NCBI GenBank assembly: GCA_023428185.1
Contig: JAEYYZ010000010.1
Span: 1-15,821 of the forward strand
Source: Actinomycetes bacterium
Lineage (GTDB): Bacteria > Actinomycetota > Actinomycetes > Actinomycetales > Demequinaceae
Direction of reading: 5' to 3'
Length of the DNA stretch: 15,821 nucleotides
Below the pieces are notes generated by a model. It did no database searches and was not told the DNA's origin. It saw nothing but the letters and a program-made list of their open reading frames with translations. Below are positions 1 to 7,135 of the stretch, one piece after another. Every line of letters begins with the position of its first letter. Position 1 is the first letter of the stretch. The position numbers were made by a program, and so were the translations under genes.

Positions 1-952
1 CAAAGCGCTCCACGATGGTTCCCGAGGCAGTACCGGGCAGCGTGCCATCCGCCACCACGCCCGCAGCGGCGTTGAGTACCACCGTGTCACGCACCGCTCC
101 GCGCGCGCCGTCGAGTACCTCGCGCACCACCGCGGCGTTCTCTTCCGCCTCACCACCCACGAGTGCTTCCACGCTGATGCGGGCCAATCCCAGATCCGCC
201 ACAGGGTCAAGCCGCAGTTCGGTCACTCCCCCGGCTCGCACTTCCCACATGGTGGCCGCGCCCGTCGGTGCGAGCTCATCCATGCCGTCATCGCCATGGA
301 ACACCAACCCTTCACGGCCTTGTTCGGCGAGCACTCCCGCCATCACGGGCGCTACACGCAACGAGGAACTTCCAATGGCCGATGCCTCGGGCTGGGCGGG
401 GTTGGCAAGAGGGCCCAAGATGTTGAACGTCGTGGGCACGCCAATCTCTTTGCGAATGGGCATAGCAAAACGCATCGATGGGTGGAAGGTCTGCGCAAAG
501 GCGAACGTGATCCCCACCTCGTCCGCAATCTCCCCTACTCGCTCGGGCGGCAAGTCCAGGCGAATGCCCAACGCGCCCAAGACATCGGCGCCGCCGGTCT
601 TGGATGTGGCTCCACGGTTTCCGTGCTTGACCACTTTGAGTCCAGTGCCTGCCACCACCAGAGCGGCCATGGTGGAGATGTTCACGGTGTGGAAGCCATC
701 GCCGCCCGTGCCCACCACATCCACACTGCGACCTGTCACGGTGAGCGGATGTGCGTGGGAGAGCATGGCCTCCACCAGTCCAGAGACCTCATGGGCAGTC
801 TCGCGCTTCACCCGCAGTGCCGCGAGGAAGGCGGCCACCGCCACGGGGGACGCGGAATCGGTGAGGATCGAATCCATCACCGCGGCCGTGTCCTCGGCTG
901 TCAGGTCCTCGTGCTCAACCAACCGGCTCAGCAGTTCTTGCAAGGTGGCCAC
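1..952 (-). CDS. trpD: Anthranilate phosphoribosyltransferase TrpD (C-terminus cut by window edge)
   Basis: Transfers the phosphoribosyl group of PRPP to anthranilate, the second committed step of tryptophan synthesis, in the cytoplasm. The 317 visible residues carry the family signatures: the glycine-rich PRPP loop GTGGDG (about residues 81-86), NIST (91-94), and the anthranilate/PRPP segment KHGNRGATSKTGGAD (109-123). A later FNILGPLANPA stretch is also typical. The family is usually about 340-350 residues, so roughly 25-35 residues lie outside the window. The start is a GTG at 952-950; it is preceded closely by a purine-rich GAGGGAGGGG ribosome binding site, and an in-frame TAG at 1000-998 rules out a longer form in that frame. 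That TAG is also the stop of the upstream receiver-like gene, 45 bp away, so the two are probably co-transcribed. No trpE, trpG or trpC is visible beside it. Confidence 0.95.
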   Translation of the reverse strand, partial: MATLQELLSRLVEHEDLTAEDTAAVMDSILTDSASPVAVAAFLAALRVKRETAHEVSGLVEAMLSHAHPLTVTGRSVDVVGTGGDGFHTVNISTMAALVVAGTGLKVVKHGNRGATSKTGGADVLGALGIRLDLPPERVGEIADEVGITFAFAQTFHPSMRFAMPIRKEIGVPTTFNILGPLANPAQPEASAIGSSSLRVAPVMAGVLAEQGREGLVFHGDDGMDELAPTGAATMWEVRAGGVTELRLDPVADLGLARISVEALVGGEAEENAAVVREVLDGARGAVRDTVVLNAAAGVVADGTLPGTASGTIVERF

Positions 953-997
953 GGGCCCCTCCCTCAGATTCGGTACGCGCCGCGCGTTACAGGGACG

Positions 998-1423
998 CTA
1001 CGAGGACGATGCGGGTTCAAAGAAGGCGTCCACTGCCGCCTTGACCTGGAACGGGTCCAGTGGATGCGCCACCGCAGCGTCGGCCTCAGACCACGTGGCG
1101 AGCCACGCGTCGTTCATGCGACCCACAAGCAACAGCACTGGGGGGCAGCGGTACAACTCGTGCTTGAGTTGCCTGCAGATCCCCATGCCTCCGGACTTGG
1201 CGGCTTCGCCGTCCAAAATGATGAGGTCAAAGCCGCCGGCGTCTGCGTGAGCGATCACGGCATCGTGCGTTGCCGTTTCTACCCATTCCAAGGGGCGTCC
1301 GTGGGAAGCAGACCCCACGGCAAACCGCACCTTTTCCCTGGTGTTGGCGTCATCGCTGTAGACCAAAACCCTGGCAAGCCGGGTGGCAACAGCGGATTCA
1401 GCCTTGGTAACGAGATCGCTCAT
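998..1423 (-). CDS. Degenerate response-regulator receiver domain protein (pseudo-receiver)
   Basis: A 141-residue single-domain protein with a CheY-like pattern. An N-terminal beta strand ends in an acidic pair (VLVYSDD, about 19-25). A central strand ends in the likely phospho-acceptor Asp (LIILDGE, D71), and a later strand reads PPVLLLVGR (94-102). The conserved Thr/Ser after that strand is replaced by Val/Gly, and the usual Lys-Pro near the end is His-Pro (AHPLDP, H120-P121). It may therefore not switch normally on phosphorylation. There is no DNA-binding domain. The start is uncertain: ATG at 1423 (MSDLV) or ATG at 1432 (MGVMSD). Neither has a clear Shine-Dalgarno sequence. A longer form from 1693 would run across the ctaE promoter and gene and is rejected. 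It is divergent from ctaE and 45 bp upstream of trpD. Its partner is unknown; a link to the respiratory operon is inferred only from position. Confidence 0.7.
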   Translation of the reverse strand: MSDLVTKAESAVATRLARVLVYSDDANTREKVRFAVGSASHGRPLEWVETATHDAVIAHADAGGFDLIILDGEAAKSGGMGICRQLKHELYRCPPVLLLVGRMNDAWLATWSEADAAVAHPLDPFQVKAAVDAFFEPASSS

Positions 1424-1435
1424 GACGCCCATTCT

Positions 1436-1449
1436 GGCATGCGCATGCC
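1436..1449. promoter_or_regulatory. Perfect 14-bp palindrome, candidate operator
   Basis: GGCATGCGCATGCC equals its own reverse complement over all 14 bases. It lies in the divergent space between the receiver-like gene and ctaE, 4 bp from the upstream ATG option of the former (1432) and about 62 bp before the ctaE start. Its position suits a dimeric regulator acting on one or both genes. No regulator is identified and no second copy was seen in the window. Confidence 0.35.
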
Positions 1450-1499
1450 GGTGCCGCGCCGGAGCGCTCAATCTGACACTCGTGCGCGCGGGGATACGC

Positions 1500-1505
1500 C
1501 ATAAT
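1500..1505 (+). promoter_or_regulatory. Putative -10 element for ctaE-qcrCAB (leaderless)
   Basis: CATAAT ends exactly 6 nt before the ctaE ATG at 1512, so transcription would begin at or next to the start codon. No Shine-Dalgarno sequence precedes this ATG, which fits a leaderless message. A possible -35, CTGACA, sits at 1473-1478, but the 21-bp spacer is longer than usual, so the -35 assignment is weak. Confidence 0.5.
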
Positions 1506-1511
1506 GAACGC

Positions 1512-2144
1512 ATGTCCCACGCTTCCGCCGTGCAGCCGTCACCAATACACGCGACGCGACCCAACGCAGTTGCCGTTGGCACCATGGTGTGGCTCAGCTC
1601 CGAACTCATGTTCTTCGCTGGCCTATTCGCCATGTACTTCACGTTGCGTAACGAGGCGCCCGAGGTATGGGCCCGCGACATCCAGCATCTCAACGTTCAA
1701 TTCGCCCTAGCTAATACTTTGGTCCTGGTTGCGTCATCTTTCACCGCACAGGCCGGCGTGTGGGCTGCGGAGCGTTACCAGCGCCGACGCACGGGCTCGC
1801 TGTTCCAGATCCGCCAGTGGGGCATGCACGAGTGGTTCGTGTTGACCTACATCATGGGTTCGATCTTCGTTGCCGGGCAGATTTACGAGTACGCGGAACT
1901 CGTAAGCCACGGCCTGACTATTTCCTCGTCGCCCTACGGCTCGGTCTTCTACTTGACCACTGGCTTCCACGGTCTCCACGTGGTGGGCGGACTCATCGCC
2001 ATGCTGTTTGTGTTGGCCCGGTCGTTTGCCGCCAAGCGCTTTGGCACGCACGAGGCAACCACCACCATCGTCGTGTCGTACTACTGGCACTTTGTGGACG
2101 TGGTGTGGATCGCCCTTTTCATCGTCATCTACGTGTTGCAGTAA
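1512..2144 (+). CDS. ctaE: Cytochrome c oxidase subunit III (aa3-type)
   Basis: Subunit III of the membrane aa3 oxidase, the terminal part of the bcc-aa3 supercomplex that reduces oxygen with electrons from menaquinol. The 210-residue protein matches the short actinobacterial form with about five membrane helices (roughly 20-45, 66-88, 105-128, 143-168, 184-209). Family motifs visible include SSELMFFAGLFAMYF in the first helix, GFHGLHV in the fourth, and YYWHFVDVVWI in the last. The frame is open back to 1383, but the ATG at 1512 (MSHASAV) gives the expected length and lies just downstream of a -10-like element; it has no Shine-Dalgarno sequence. It is the first gene of a four-gene operon; qcrC starts 10 bp after its stop. 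The ATG at 1504 is out of frame and is not used. Confidence 0.95.
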   Translation: MSHASAVQPSPIHATRPNAVAVGTMVWLSSELMFFAGLFAMYFTLRNEAPEVWARDIQHLNVQFALANTLVLVASSFTAQAGVWAAERYQRRRTGSLFQIRQWGMHEWFVLTYIMGSIFVAGQIYEYAELVSHGLTISSSPYGSVFYLTTGFHGLHVVGGLIAMLFVLARSFAAKRFGTHEATTTIVVSYYWHFVDVVWIALFIVIYVLQ

Positions 2145-2154
2145 GGAAGGAACG

Positions 2155-2940
2155 ATGCGCAGTCTCGCACTGAAGCGATACCACAAGGCCGCACCGCTCA
2201 TCTTGCTGTTCGCCTTGCTCGCGGGTCTCACGGCAGCCGCGGCCATTGCCCAGACCCAATCGGCTGAGGCCACCGTCACCGCATCTCAGGACGACGTCAC
2301 CCAAGGGCAGAAACTCTTTGCCGCCAACTGCGCCACGTGCCACGGCATGGACGGCGAGGGCCAAACAGGTGTCGCACCCTCGCTTGTTGGCGTGGGCGCT
2401 GCCGCCGTGGACTTCCAGGTGGGCACCGGGCGTATGCCCATGCAGGCATCGGGCCCTCAAGCTCCTGCCAAGCCCGTGCAGTTCACTCAAGACCAGATTT
2501 ACCAGCTCGCCGCGTGGGTCGCGACGCTCGGACCTGGCCCCGCCATCCCCACCGATGAAGACGTGGACCCGGCCAACGGTGACGCCGCAGTGGGCATGGC
2601 CCTGTTCCGCACCAACTGCGCCATGTGTCACGGCTCAGTGGGTGGCGGTGGCGCCCTCACGGACGGCAAGTACGCCCCCGGCCTGTACTCCACCACCCCG
2701 CGCCACATCTACGAAGCAATGCTTACCGGGCCGCAGTCCATGCCCGTGTTCAACGACGCCAACATCAGCTCTCAAGGCAAGCGCGACATCATCGCCTACC
2801 TCTATGCGCAGCGCAACGGCTCGCCTGGAGGTGCCGACCTCGGCTCCATTGGCCCCGTTTCCGAAGGCTTCTGGGCCTGGCTGCTGGGCATGGGCTTGAT
2901 TGTGGGCATCACTGTATGGATTGGAGCCCGCTCCTCATGA
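2155..2940 (+). CDS. qcrC: Diheme cytochrome c subunit of the cytochrome bcc complex
   Basis: Membrane-bound diheme cytochrome (cytochrome cc). It carries electrons from the Rieske protein directly to CuA of the oxidase, replacing a soluble cytochrome c. The 261-residue protein has an N-terminal hydrophobic anchor (about 12-32) and two heme c sites, CATCH (59-63) and CAMCH (155-159). Candidate axial methionines are M94 (GRMP) and M196 (QSMPVF). A C-terminal helix (about 236-257) anchors it, so both heme domains should face outside. The start ATG follows a strong AAGGAAGG at 2143-2150 that overlaps the ctaE stop. Its own stop overlaps the qcrA start as ATGA, consistent with translational coupling. 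Confidence 0.95.
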   Translation: MRSLALKRYHKAAPLILLFALLAGLTAAAAIAQTQSAEATVTASQDDVTQGQKLFAANCATCHGMDGEGQTGVAPSLVGVGAAAVDFQVGTGRMPMQASGPQAPAKPVQFTQDQIYQLAAWVATLGPGPAIPTDEDVDPANGDAAVGMALFRTNCAMCHGSVGGGGALTDGKYAPGLYSTTPRHIYEAMLTGPQSMPVFNDANISSQGKRDIIAYLYAQRNGSPGGADLGSIGPVSEGFWAWLLGMGLIVGITVWIGARSS

Positions 2941-3959
2941 CCATCGACAACCACAAGGACGTCACGGACGCCGAGGACGTGTTCCCCGACCCAGGCTTGC
3001 CCACCGAGCACCGTCCTCGCCGTGCCGATGTTGACCCCAAGGCCGCCAAGCGCGCCGAGCGCCAAGTGGCTGGCTTCTTCGCCGTGTCCCTCCTCGGTAC
3101 CGCGATTGCCATCTACGGTTACCTTGCGGTGCGCCCCGGCGAGACCATTGAGTCGATCCGCTTGTCCAACACCATCATTGGTGTAGGCATCTTCTTGGCC
3201 ATGATGGGCATCGGTATTGGTGCCATTCATTGGGCCAAGACCCTCATGCGCGACCACGAAATGTCTGAAGACCGTCACGAACTGCGCTCCTCCGACGAGA
3301 ACCGCGCCGCGGCAGTGCAAATGCTCAAGGACGGCGCTCAAGACTCGGGCGTGGGTGTGGGTCGCCGTGGTCTCCTCAAAGGATCCCTGGTAGCTGCCCT
3401 CTTGGCGGCTCCCCTGTCACTTCTGGTGCCGTACGTCGGCAACCTCGGTGGCGACTGGGACATCAGCAAGTTCCGTCACTCGGTGTGGCGTAAAGGGACT
3501 CGCTTGGCGCGTGACCCTGACGGCACCCCCATCAAGGCATCCGATGTCACGGTCGGCTCTGTCTTCCACGTCATCCCTGAGGGCCTCAACGACCTCCCCC
3601 ACCACGACCTCATGGTGGAGAAGTCCAAAGCCGTAGTGCTCCTGGTTCGTCTCAACCCTGCTGACTTGAAGATTCAGCCGGGGCGTGAGGACTGGTCCTT
3701 TGACGGCATCGTCGCTTACTCCAAGATCTGCACCCACGTAGGCTGCCCCGTGGCCCTCTACGAGCAGCAGACGCACCACTTGCTATGCCCGTGCCACCAA
3801 TCGACGTTCGACGTCGCAGACGGCGCCAAGGTGGTCTTTGGACCTGCCAAGCGTCCACTGCCGCAATTGCCGATCATGGTTGACGAAGACGGCTACATCG
3901 TGGCCAAAGACGACTTCAGTGAACCCGTAGGCCCGAGCTTCTGGGAGCGTCTCAAGTGA
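2937..3959 (+). CDS. qcrA: Rieske iron-sulfur subunit of the cytochrome bcc complex
   Basis: Carries the [2Fe-2S] cluster that takes an electron from menaquinol at the Qo site and passes it to QcrC. The 340-residue protein has the actinobacterial layout: a charged cytoplasmic N-terminus, two early membrane helices (about 45-65 and 78-98), a third helix (146-168), and a C-terminal Rieske domain. Cluster ligands are C265 and H267 in CTHVGC and C284 and H287 in CPCHQS; C270 and C286 should form the stabilising disulfide. GRRGLLKG (142-149) before the third helix resembles a twin-arginine signal. That agrees with the Tat-dependent insertion of this helix described for actinobacterial QcrA. The ATG at 2937 overlaps the qcrC stop by 4 nt, and the qcrB GTG overlaps this gene's TGA in the same manner. 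Confidence 0.95.
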   Translation: MTIDNHKDVTDAEDVFPDPGLPTEHRPRRADVDPKAAKRAERQVAGFFAVSLLGTAIAIYGYLAVRPGETIESIRLSNTIIGVGIFLAMMGIGIGAIHWAKTLMRDHEMSEDRHELRSSDENRAAAVQMLKDGAQDSGVGVGRRGLLKGSLVAALLAAPLSLLVPYVGNLGGDWDISKFRHSVWRKGTRLARDPDGTPIKASDVTVGSVFHVIPEGLNDLPHHDLMVEKSKAVVLLVRLNPADLKIQPGREDWSFDGIVAYSKICTHVGCPVALYEQQTHHLLCPCHQSTFDVADGAKVVFGPAKRPLPQLPIMVDEDGYIVAKDDFSEPVGPSFWERLK

Positions 3960-5635
3960 CCGCCAGCACCGTTCAAGACAACCCCACTTCAGGAAGTGCA
4001 CAGGACCTGCCCAGCACCTCCAAGGTCGCCAAGGTCGCAGGCGGCACCGCCAACTGGGTAGACGAGCGCACCTCCATCGGTGGCTTCGTCAAGTTCATCT
4101 CGCGCAAGCTCTTCCCCGACCACTGGTCGTTCATGCTCGGCGAGATCGCGTTGTACTCCTTCATCGTGCTGTTGCTGTCCGGCATCATCCTGACCGCGTT
4201 CTTTGTGCCCTCCATGGAGGAAGTCCACTACCACGGCCCCTTGGAGACCATGCAAGGCGTGGCCATGACCAAGGCCTTTGAATCCACCCTGTTCCTCTCC
4301 TTCGAGGTGCCCGGTGGGCTACTCATGCGCCAGATCCACCACTGGTCTGCGCTGATCTTTACGGCATCGATCGTCACGCACATGGCGCGCATCTTCTTCA
4401 CCGGCGCGTTCCGCAAGCCGCGCGAACTCAACTGGCTCGTGGGCTTCTCGCTCATGCTCCTGTCGCTCGCCGCAGGCTTCACCGGTTACTCGCTTCCTGA
4501 CGACGTGCTTTCCGGTAACGGTCTGCGCATCATCGACGGCGTGATCAAGTCCATCCCGCTGTTGGGCTCGCAAATCTCCTACGGCCTCTTCGGTGGCGAA
4601 TTCCCTGGCGTGCACATCATCCCCCGCATGTTCACCGTGCACATTCTGATTGTTCCCGCGCTCATCCTGGGGCTCATCGCGTTGCACTTGTTCTTGGTGT
4701 TCCTCCACAAGCACACCCAGTACCCCGGTGGTGGTCGCACCAACAAGAACGTCGTGGGCTTGCCCCTGTTCCCCGTGTACACGGCCAAGGCTGGCGGCTT
4801 CTTCTTTGTAGTGTTCGGAGCAATCGCCCTGGTAGCGTCGCTGTTCCAAATCAACCCCGTGTGGAACTACGGCCCTTACGACCCCTCACCTGTCTCCGCC
4901 GGCACCCAGCCCGACTGGTACATGCTGTTCATCGACGGCGCCCTGCGCATCATGCCCGGCGAACTGTTTGGCCTTCCTCTCGAATGGGAAATCGGCGGCT
5001 ACACACTGTCTTGGAACATCCTCATCCCCGCGGTGATTCTGCCCGGGCTGTTCTTTGGCTTCCTCGCGCTCTACCCGTGGATCGAGCAGTGGGCCACCGG
5101 CGACCGCGGCGAACGCCACGTCCTGGACCGCCCACGCAACGTACCCACCCGCACCGGTATTGGCGTTGCCCTCATCACGTTCTACGTGGTGCTAGTGCTG
5201 GAAGGCTCCAACGACATCGTCGCCACGCTCTTCCACCTATCCATCAACGACCTCACCATCATGTTCAGGTTCCTCGTGATCCTGCTGCCCATCGTGGCGT
5301 TCTGGGTTACCAAGCGCATTTGCTTTGGACTCCAACGCAAGGATCGCGAACTGGTGCTCCATGGCCACGAATCAGGGCGCATCGTCCGTCACGAAAACGG
5401 TGAATACGTCGAGGTCCACACTCCGCTCACAGAGCAAGAGCGGTGGCTACTGGTCGGACACGAAGTCATCAAGCCACTGGAGATTGAACCCGAGTTCAAC
5501 GACCGTGGCGTGCGCCGCAAAGGCTACAAGTGGGACCGCTTCAAGCACCGCTTGTCCCGCTGGTACTACGAGGAGCGCATTGACCCCGTCACGCCTGCGG
5601 AACTGCGCGCCGCGCAAGAGCACGCACACCACTAA
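3956..5635 (+). CDS. qcrB: Cytochrome b subunit of the cytochrome bcc complex
   Basis: Core membrane subunit of the menaquinol:cytochrome c reductase, holding both b hemes and the Qo and Qi sites. The 559-residue protein shows the expected histidine pairs: H128 or H129 and H142 in one helix, H229 and H244 in a later one. The Qo-site motif is PDWY (319-322), the usual actinobacterial variant of PEWY. At least eight membrane helices are apparent. It then ends in a long charged cytoplasmic tail of about 110 residues rich in Arg, His and Glu, a common feature of actinobacterial QcrB. The start is GTG at 3956, overlapping the qcrA stop as GTGA, which implies coupled translation. It is the last gene of the operon; 114 bp separate it from the superoxide dismutase, and no convincing terminator is seen in that gap. 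Confidence 0.95.
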   Translation: MTASTVQDNPTSGSAQDLPSTSKVAKVAGGTANWVDERTSIGGFVKFISRKLFPDHWSFMLGEIALYSFIVLLLSGIILTAFFVPSMEEVHYHGPLETMQGVAMTKAFESTLFLSFEVPGGLLMRQIHHWSALIFTASIVTHMARIFFTGAFRKPRELNWLVGFSLMLLSLAAGFTGYSLPDDVLSGNGLRIIDGVIKSIPLLGSQISYGLFGGEFPGVHIIPRMFTVHILIVPALILGLIALHLFLVFLHKHTQYPGGGRTNKNVVGLPLFPVYTAKAGGFFFVVFGAIALVASLFQINPVWNYGPYDPSPVSAGTQPDWYMLFIDGALRIMPGELFGLPLEWEIGGYTLSWNILIPAVILPGLFFGFLALYPWIEQWATGDRGERHVLDRPRNVPTRTGIGVALITFYVVLVLEGSNDIVATLFHLSINDLTIMFRFLVILLPIVAFWVTKRICFGLQRKDRELVLHGHESGRIVRHENGEYVEVHTPLTEQERWLLVGHEVIKPLEIEPEFNDRGVRRKGYKWDRFKHRLSRWYYEERIDPVTPAELRAAQEHAHH

Positions 5636-5749
5636 GCCACCGCCGTGGGCACACGCTCGCGGGGAATCTCTCCTGCACCCTGGGAGTTGACCTAGTAGGT
5701 TCGTAAACGACCTTGAGTGAAGACTTTCACCACCAACCAAGGAGGACGC

Positions 5750-6370
5750 ATGGCCGAATACACGTTGCCCGACCTGGCTTACGACTACGGAGCACTCGAC
5801 CCTCACGTCGCAGGCGCCATCATGGAACTGCACCACTCCAAGCACCACGCCGCCTACGTAGCGGGTGCCAACACCGCACTGGAGAAGATGGCCGAGTCCC
5901 GCGAATCCGGTGACTTCGCCACCATCGCAGGCCTAGAACGCGCTCTAGCGTTCAACCTCGGTGGACACATCAACCACTCCGTGTTCTGGACCAACATGTC
6001 CCCCGACGGTGGGGACAAGCCCACTGGTGAACTCGCCGCAGCGCTCGACGAGCACTTTGGCGGTTTCGAGAAGTTCCAAGCCCACTTCACCAACACCGCC
6101 ATGACCATCATGGGATCCGGTTGGTCCATCCTCGCGTGGGACACCGTGGGCAAGAAGCTCATCATCGTCCAGCTATACGACCAGCAAGGGAACCTGCCCA
6201 TCGGCGTGGTGCCGTTGCTCATGCTCGACATGTGGGAGCACGCGTTCTACCTGCAGTACAAGAACGTGAAAGCCGACTACGTCAAGGCCTGGTGGAACGT
6301 AGTGGACTGGGCCAACGTCCAACAGCGCTTCATCACGGCAACTGCCACACAGGGACTCATCGTTCCTTAA
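5750..6370 (+). CDS. sodA: Superoxide dismutase, Mn/Fe family
   Basis: Converts superoxide to oxygen and hydrogen peroxide, protecting the cell from a by-product of respiration. The 206-residue protein is of normal family length, with the four metal ligands in place: H28 (ELHHSKHH), H76 (HINHSVFW), D160 and H164 (the DMWEHAFY signature). MGSGWSILAWD and YDQQGNLPIG are more like Mn than Fe enzymes, but the metal cannot be settled by eye. No signal peptide is present, so it is cytoplasmic. The ATG at 5750 follows a strong AAGGAGG at 5739-5745; a longer form from 5717 would swallow this site. A TTGACC at 5687-5692 could be a -35, but no good -10 sits at the right distance. It may be transcribed from its own promoter or by read-through from qcrB. 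Confidence 0.95.
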   Translation: MAEYTLPDLAYDYGALDPHVAGAIMELHHSKHHAAYVAGANTALEKMAESRESGDFATIAGLERALAFNLGGHINHSVFWTNMSPDGGDKPTGELAAALDEHFGGFEKFQAHFTNTAMTIMGSGWSILAWDTVGKKLIIVQLYDQQGNLPIGVVPLLMLDMWEHAFYLQYKNVKADYVKAWWNVVDWANVQQRFITATATQGLIVP

Positions 6371-6421
6371 GGTCCAGCACGCGTATTACCAACTGAATGC
6401 AGCGACTACGCAGGTCGCACA

Positions 6422-6477
6422 CGAGAGGGCCCCTTGCGGCGGCGGTCAGGCTTGATCCCCCGCAAGGGGCCCTCTCG
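6422..6477 (+). terminator. Long GC-rich hairpin after sodA
   Basis: An 18-bp perfect inverted repeat (CGAGAGGGCCCCTTGCGG at 6422-6439, its complement at 6460-6477) with a 20-nt loop begins 52 nt after the sodA stop. No T-run follows, so it would be a terminator of the U-tail-less kind common in actinobacteria, possibly acting on both strands. The loop contains the 19-bp sequence shared with 8192-8210. Confidence 0.6.
6441..6459 (+). repeat. 19-bp sequence, copy 1 of an inverted pair
   Basis: GGCGGTCAGGCTTGATCCC here is the exact reverse complement of 8192-8210, 1.7 kb away. This copy fills nearly the whole loop of the sodA hairpin. The match stops sharply at both ends. Confidence 0.8.
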
Positions 6478-6531
6478 CGTCCGCCGTGATGTCAATTGGC
6501 AGGTGGGCCTGTGCAACCTGTCGCGGTGCCC

Positions 6532-6590
6532 CTTGTGGGGCGCTCACCGCCGCTTCTGGCTGGTTGGAGCCTCCTGTGGGGCGCTCACCG
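6532..6590. repeat. 41-bp repeat, left cluster (one full copy and part of a second)
   Basis: A full 41-bp unit at 6532-6572 and the first 18 bases of another at 6573-6590 match the tandem units at 8032-8143 with a few substitutions. The shared core is GGGGCGCTCACCGCCGCTTC. The left cluster sits at the 3' end of the decayed lipoprotein gene and supplies its last codons and stop (…SAPQEAPTSQKRR). Confidence 0.85.
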
Positions 6591-7112
6591 TCTCTGGGAA
6601 GTCAGCATCATCGTCGATTGGGTAGGCGCGCTCCGCTAGGTACGCCAGCATTGCAGGCAAGAACTCGCACTTGATGGTCTCTTGGGCTCCACGGATCAGT
6701 TCTTCACTGGCGCGGGCTTGTGCGATGTAAGCGACGTGTACGCGTTCGCACGTGGCGACCGTGGCTCCAGCAGAGATCTCCTCATCAAGAGTTGCGGAAT
6801 AACTCACGCCCAAGTCAAGCAACCCTGCGGTCCAATACCCGTCCATCCGTACATTCGCGATCCCACTGTCCCGCATGCATTGGAGCGCGATCTCATAGGC
6901 GATGCGGTACTCCGTGTCAGATGGACAACGCTCTGCTTCAAGAGCCTTCTATCGCACCTCGATCTGGGCGGGGTCTGCCTCAGAATCACCTCGTGCGTCG
7001 ACTAGCGCAGCGGCGACGGAGGCAGGCTCTGCGGCATCTGACGCGAGCCACAACCTGTGAGCGTCGCGGCAATCGCGACTGCGCAGAACGCTGCGGATGC
7101 AACTCGCCTCAT
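6544..7112 (-). pseudogene. Decayed small lipoprotein gene (frameshift plus internal stop)
   Basis: Starting at ATG 7112 after a GAGGGGGAG ribosome binding site, the first 36 codons (ending at TAG 7004-7002) encode a clear lipoprotein signal: MRRVASAAF, a hydrophobic run, then the lipobox LTGC. A shift into the next frame gives a continuous sequence (SDAAEPASVAAALVDARG…). It is broken once by TAG at 6951-6949 and then runs on for 120 codons through EIALQCMRDSGIANV to 6544. The later part has the mixed hydrophilic composition of a real protein but no family I recognise. Repaired, it would be a secreted lipoprotein of about 185 residues. Its last dozen residues come from the 41-bp repeat, so the original C-terminus may be lost. 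The gene lies 23 bp downstream of the broken dehydrogenase on the same strand. Confidence 0.7.
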
Positions 7113-7135
7113 CCTTGACTCCCCCTCGCTTCTGG

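Noticed and set aside
15..1250. Long plus-strand open frames over the left edge (411 and 402 codons)
   Set aside because: They are antisense to trpD and the receiver-like gene, whose minus-strand translations carry clear family motifs; the plus-strand products are Ser/Pro/Arg-rich shadow sequence.
1424..1693. Longer start for the receiver-like gene, and ctaE start at 1383
   Set aside because: Either would make the divergent genes overlap and erase the promoter region; neither extension looks like its family.
4910..4921. QcrB PDWY instead of PEWY as an unusual active-site change
   Set aside because: PDWY is the usual form in actinobacterial cytochrome b, so it is not novel.
5687..5715. Promoter for sodA with -35 TTGACC
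   Set aside because: No acceptable -10 lies 16-18 bp downstream, so the promoter cannot be supported by eye.
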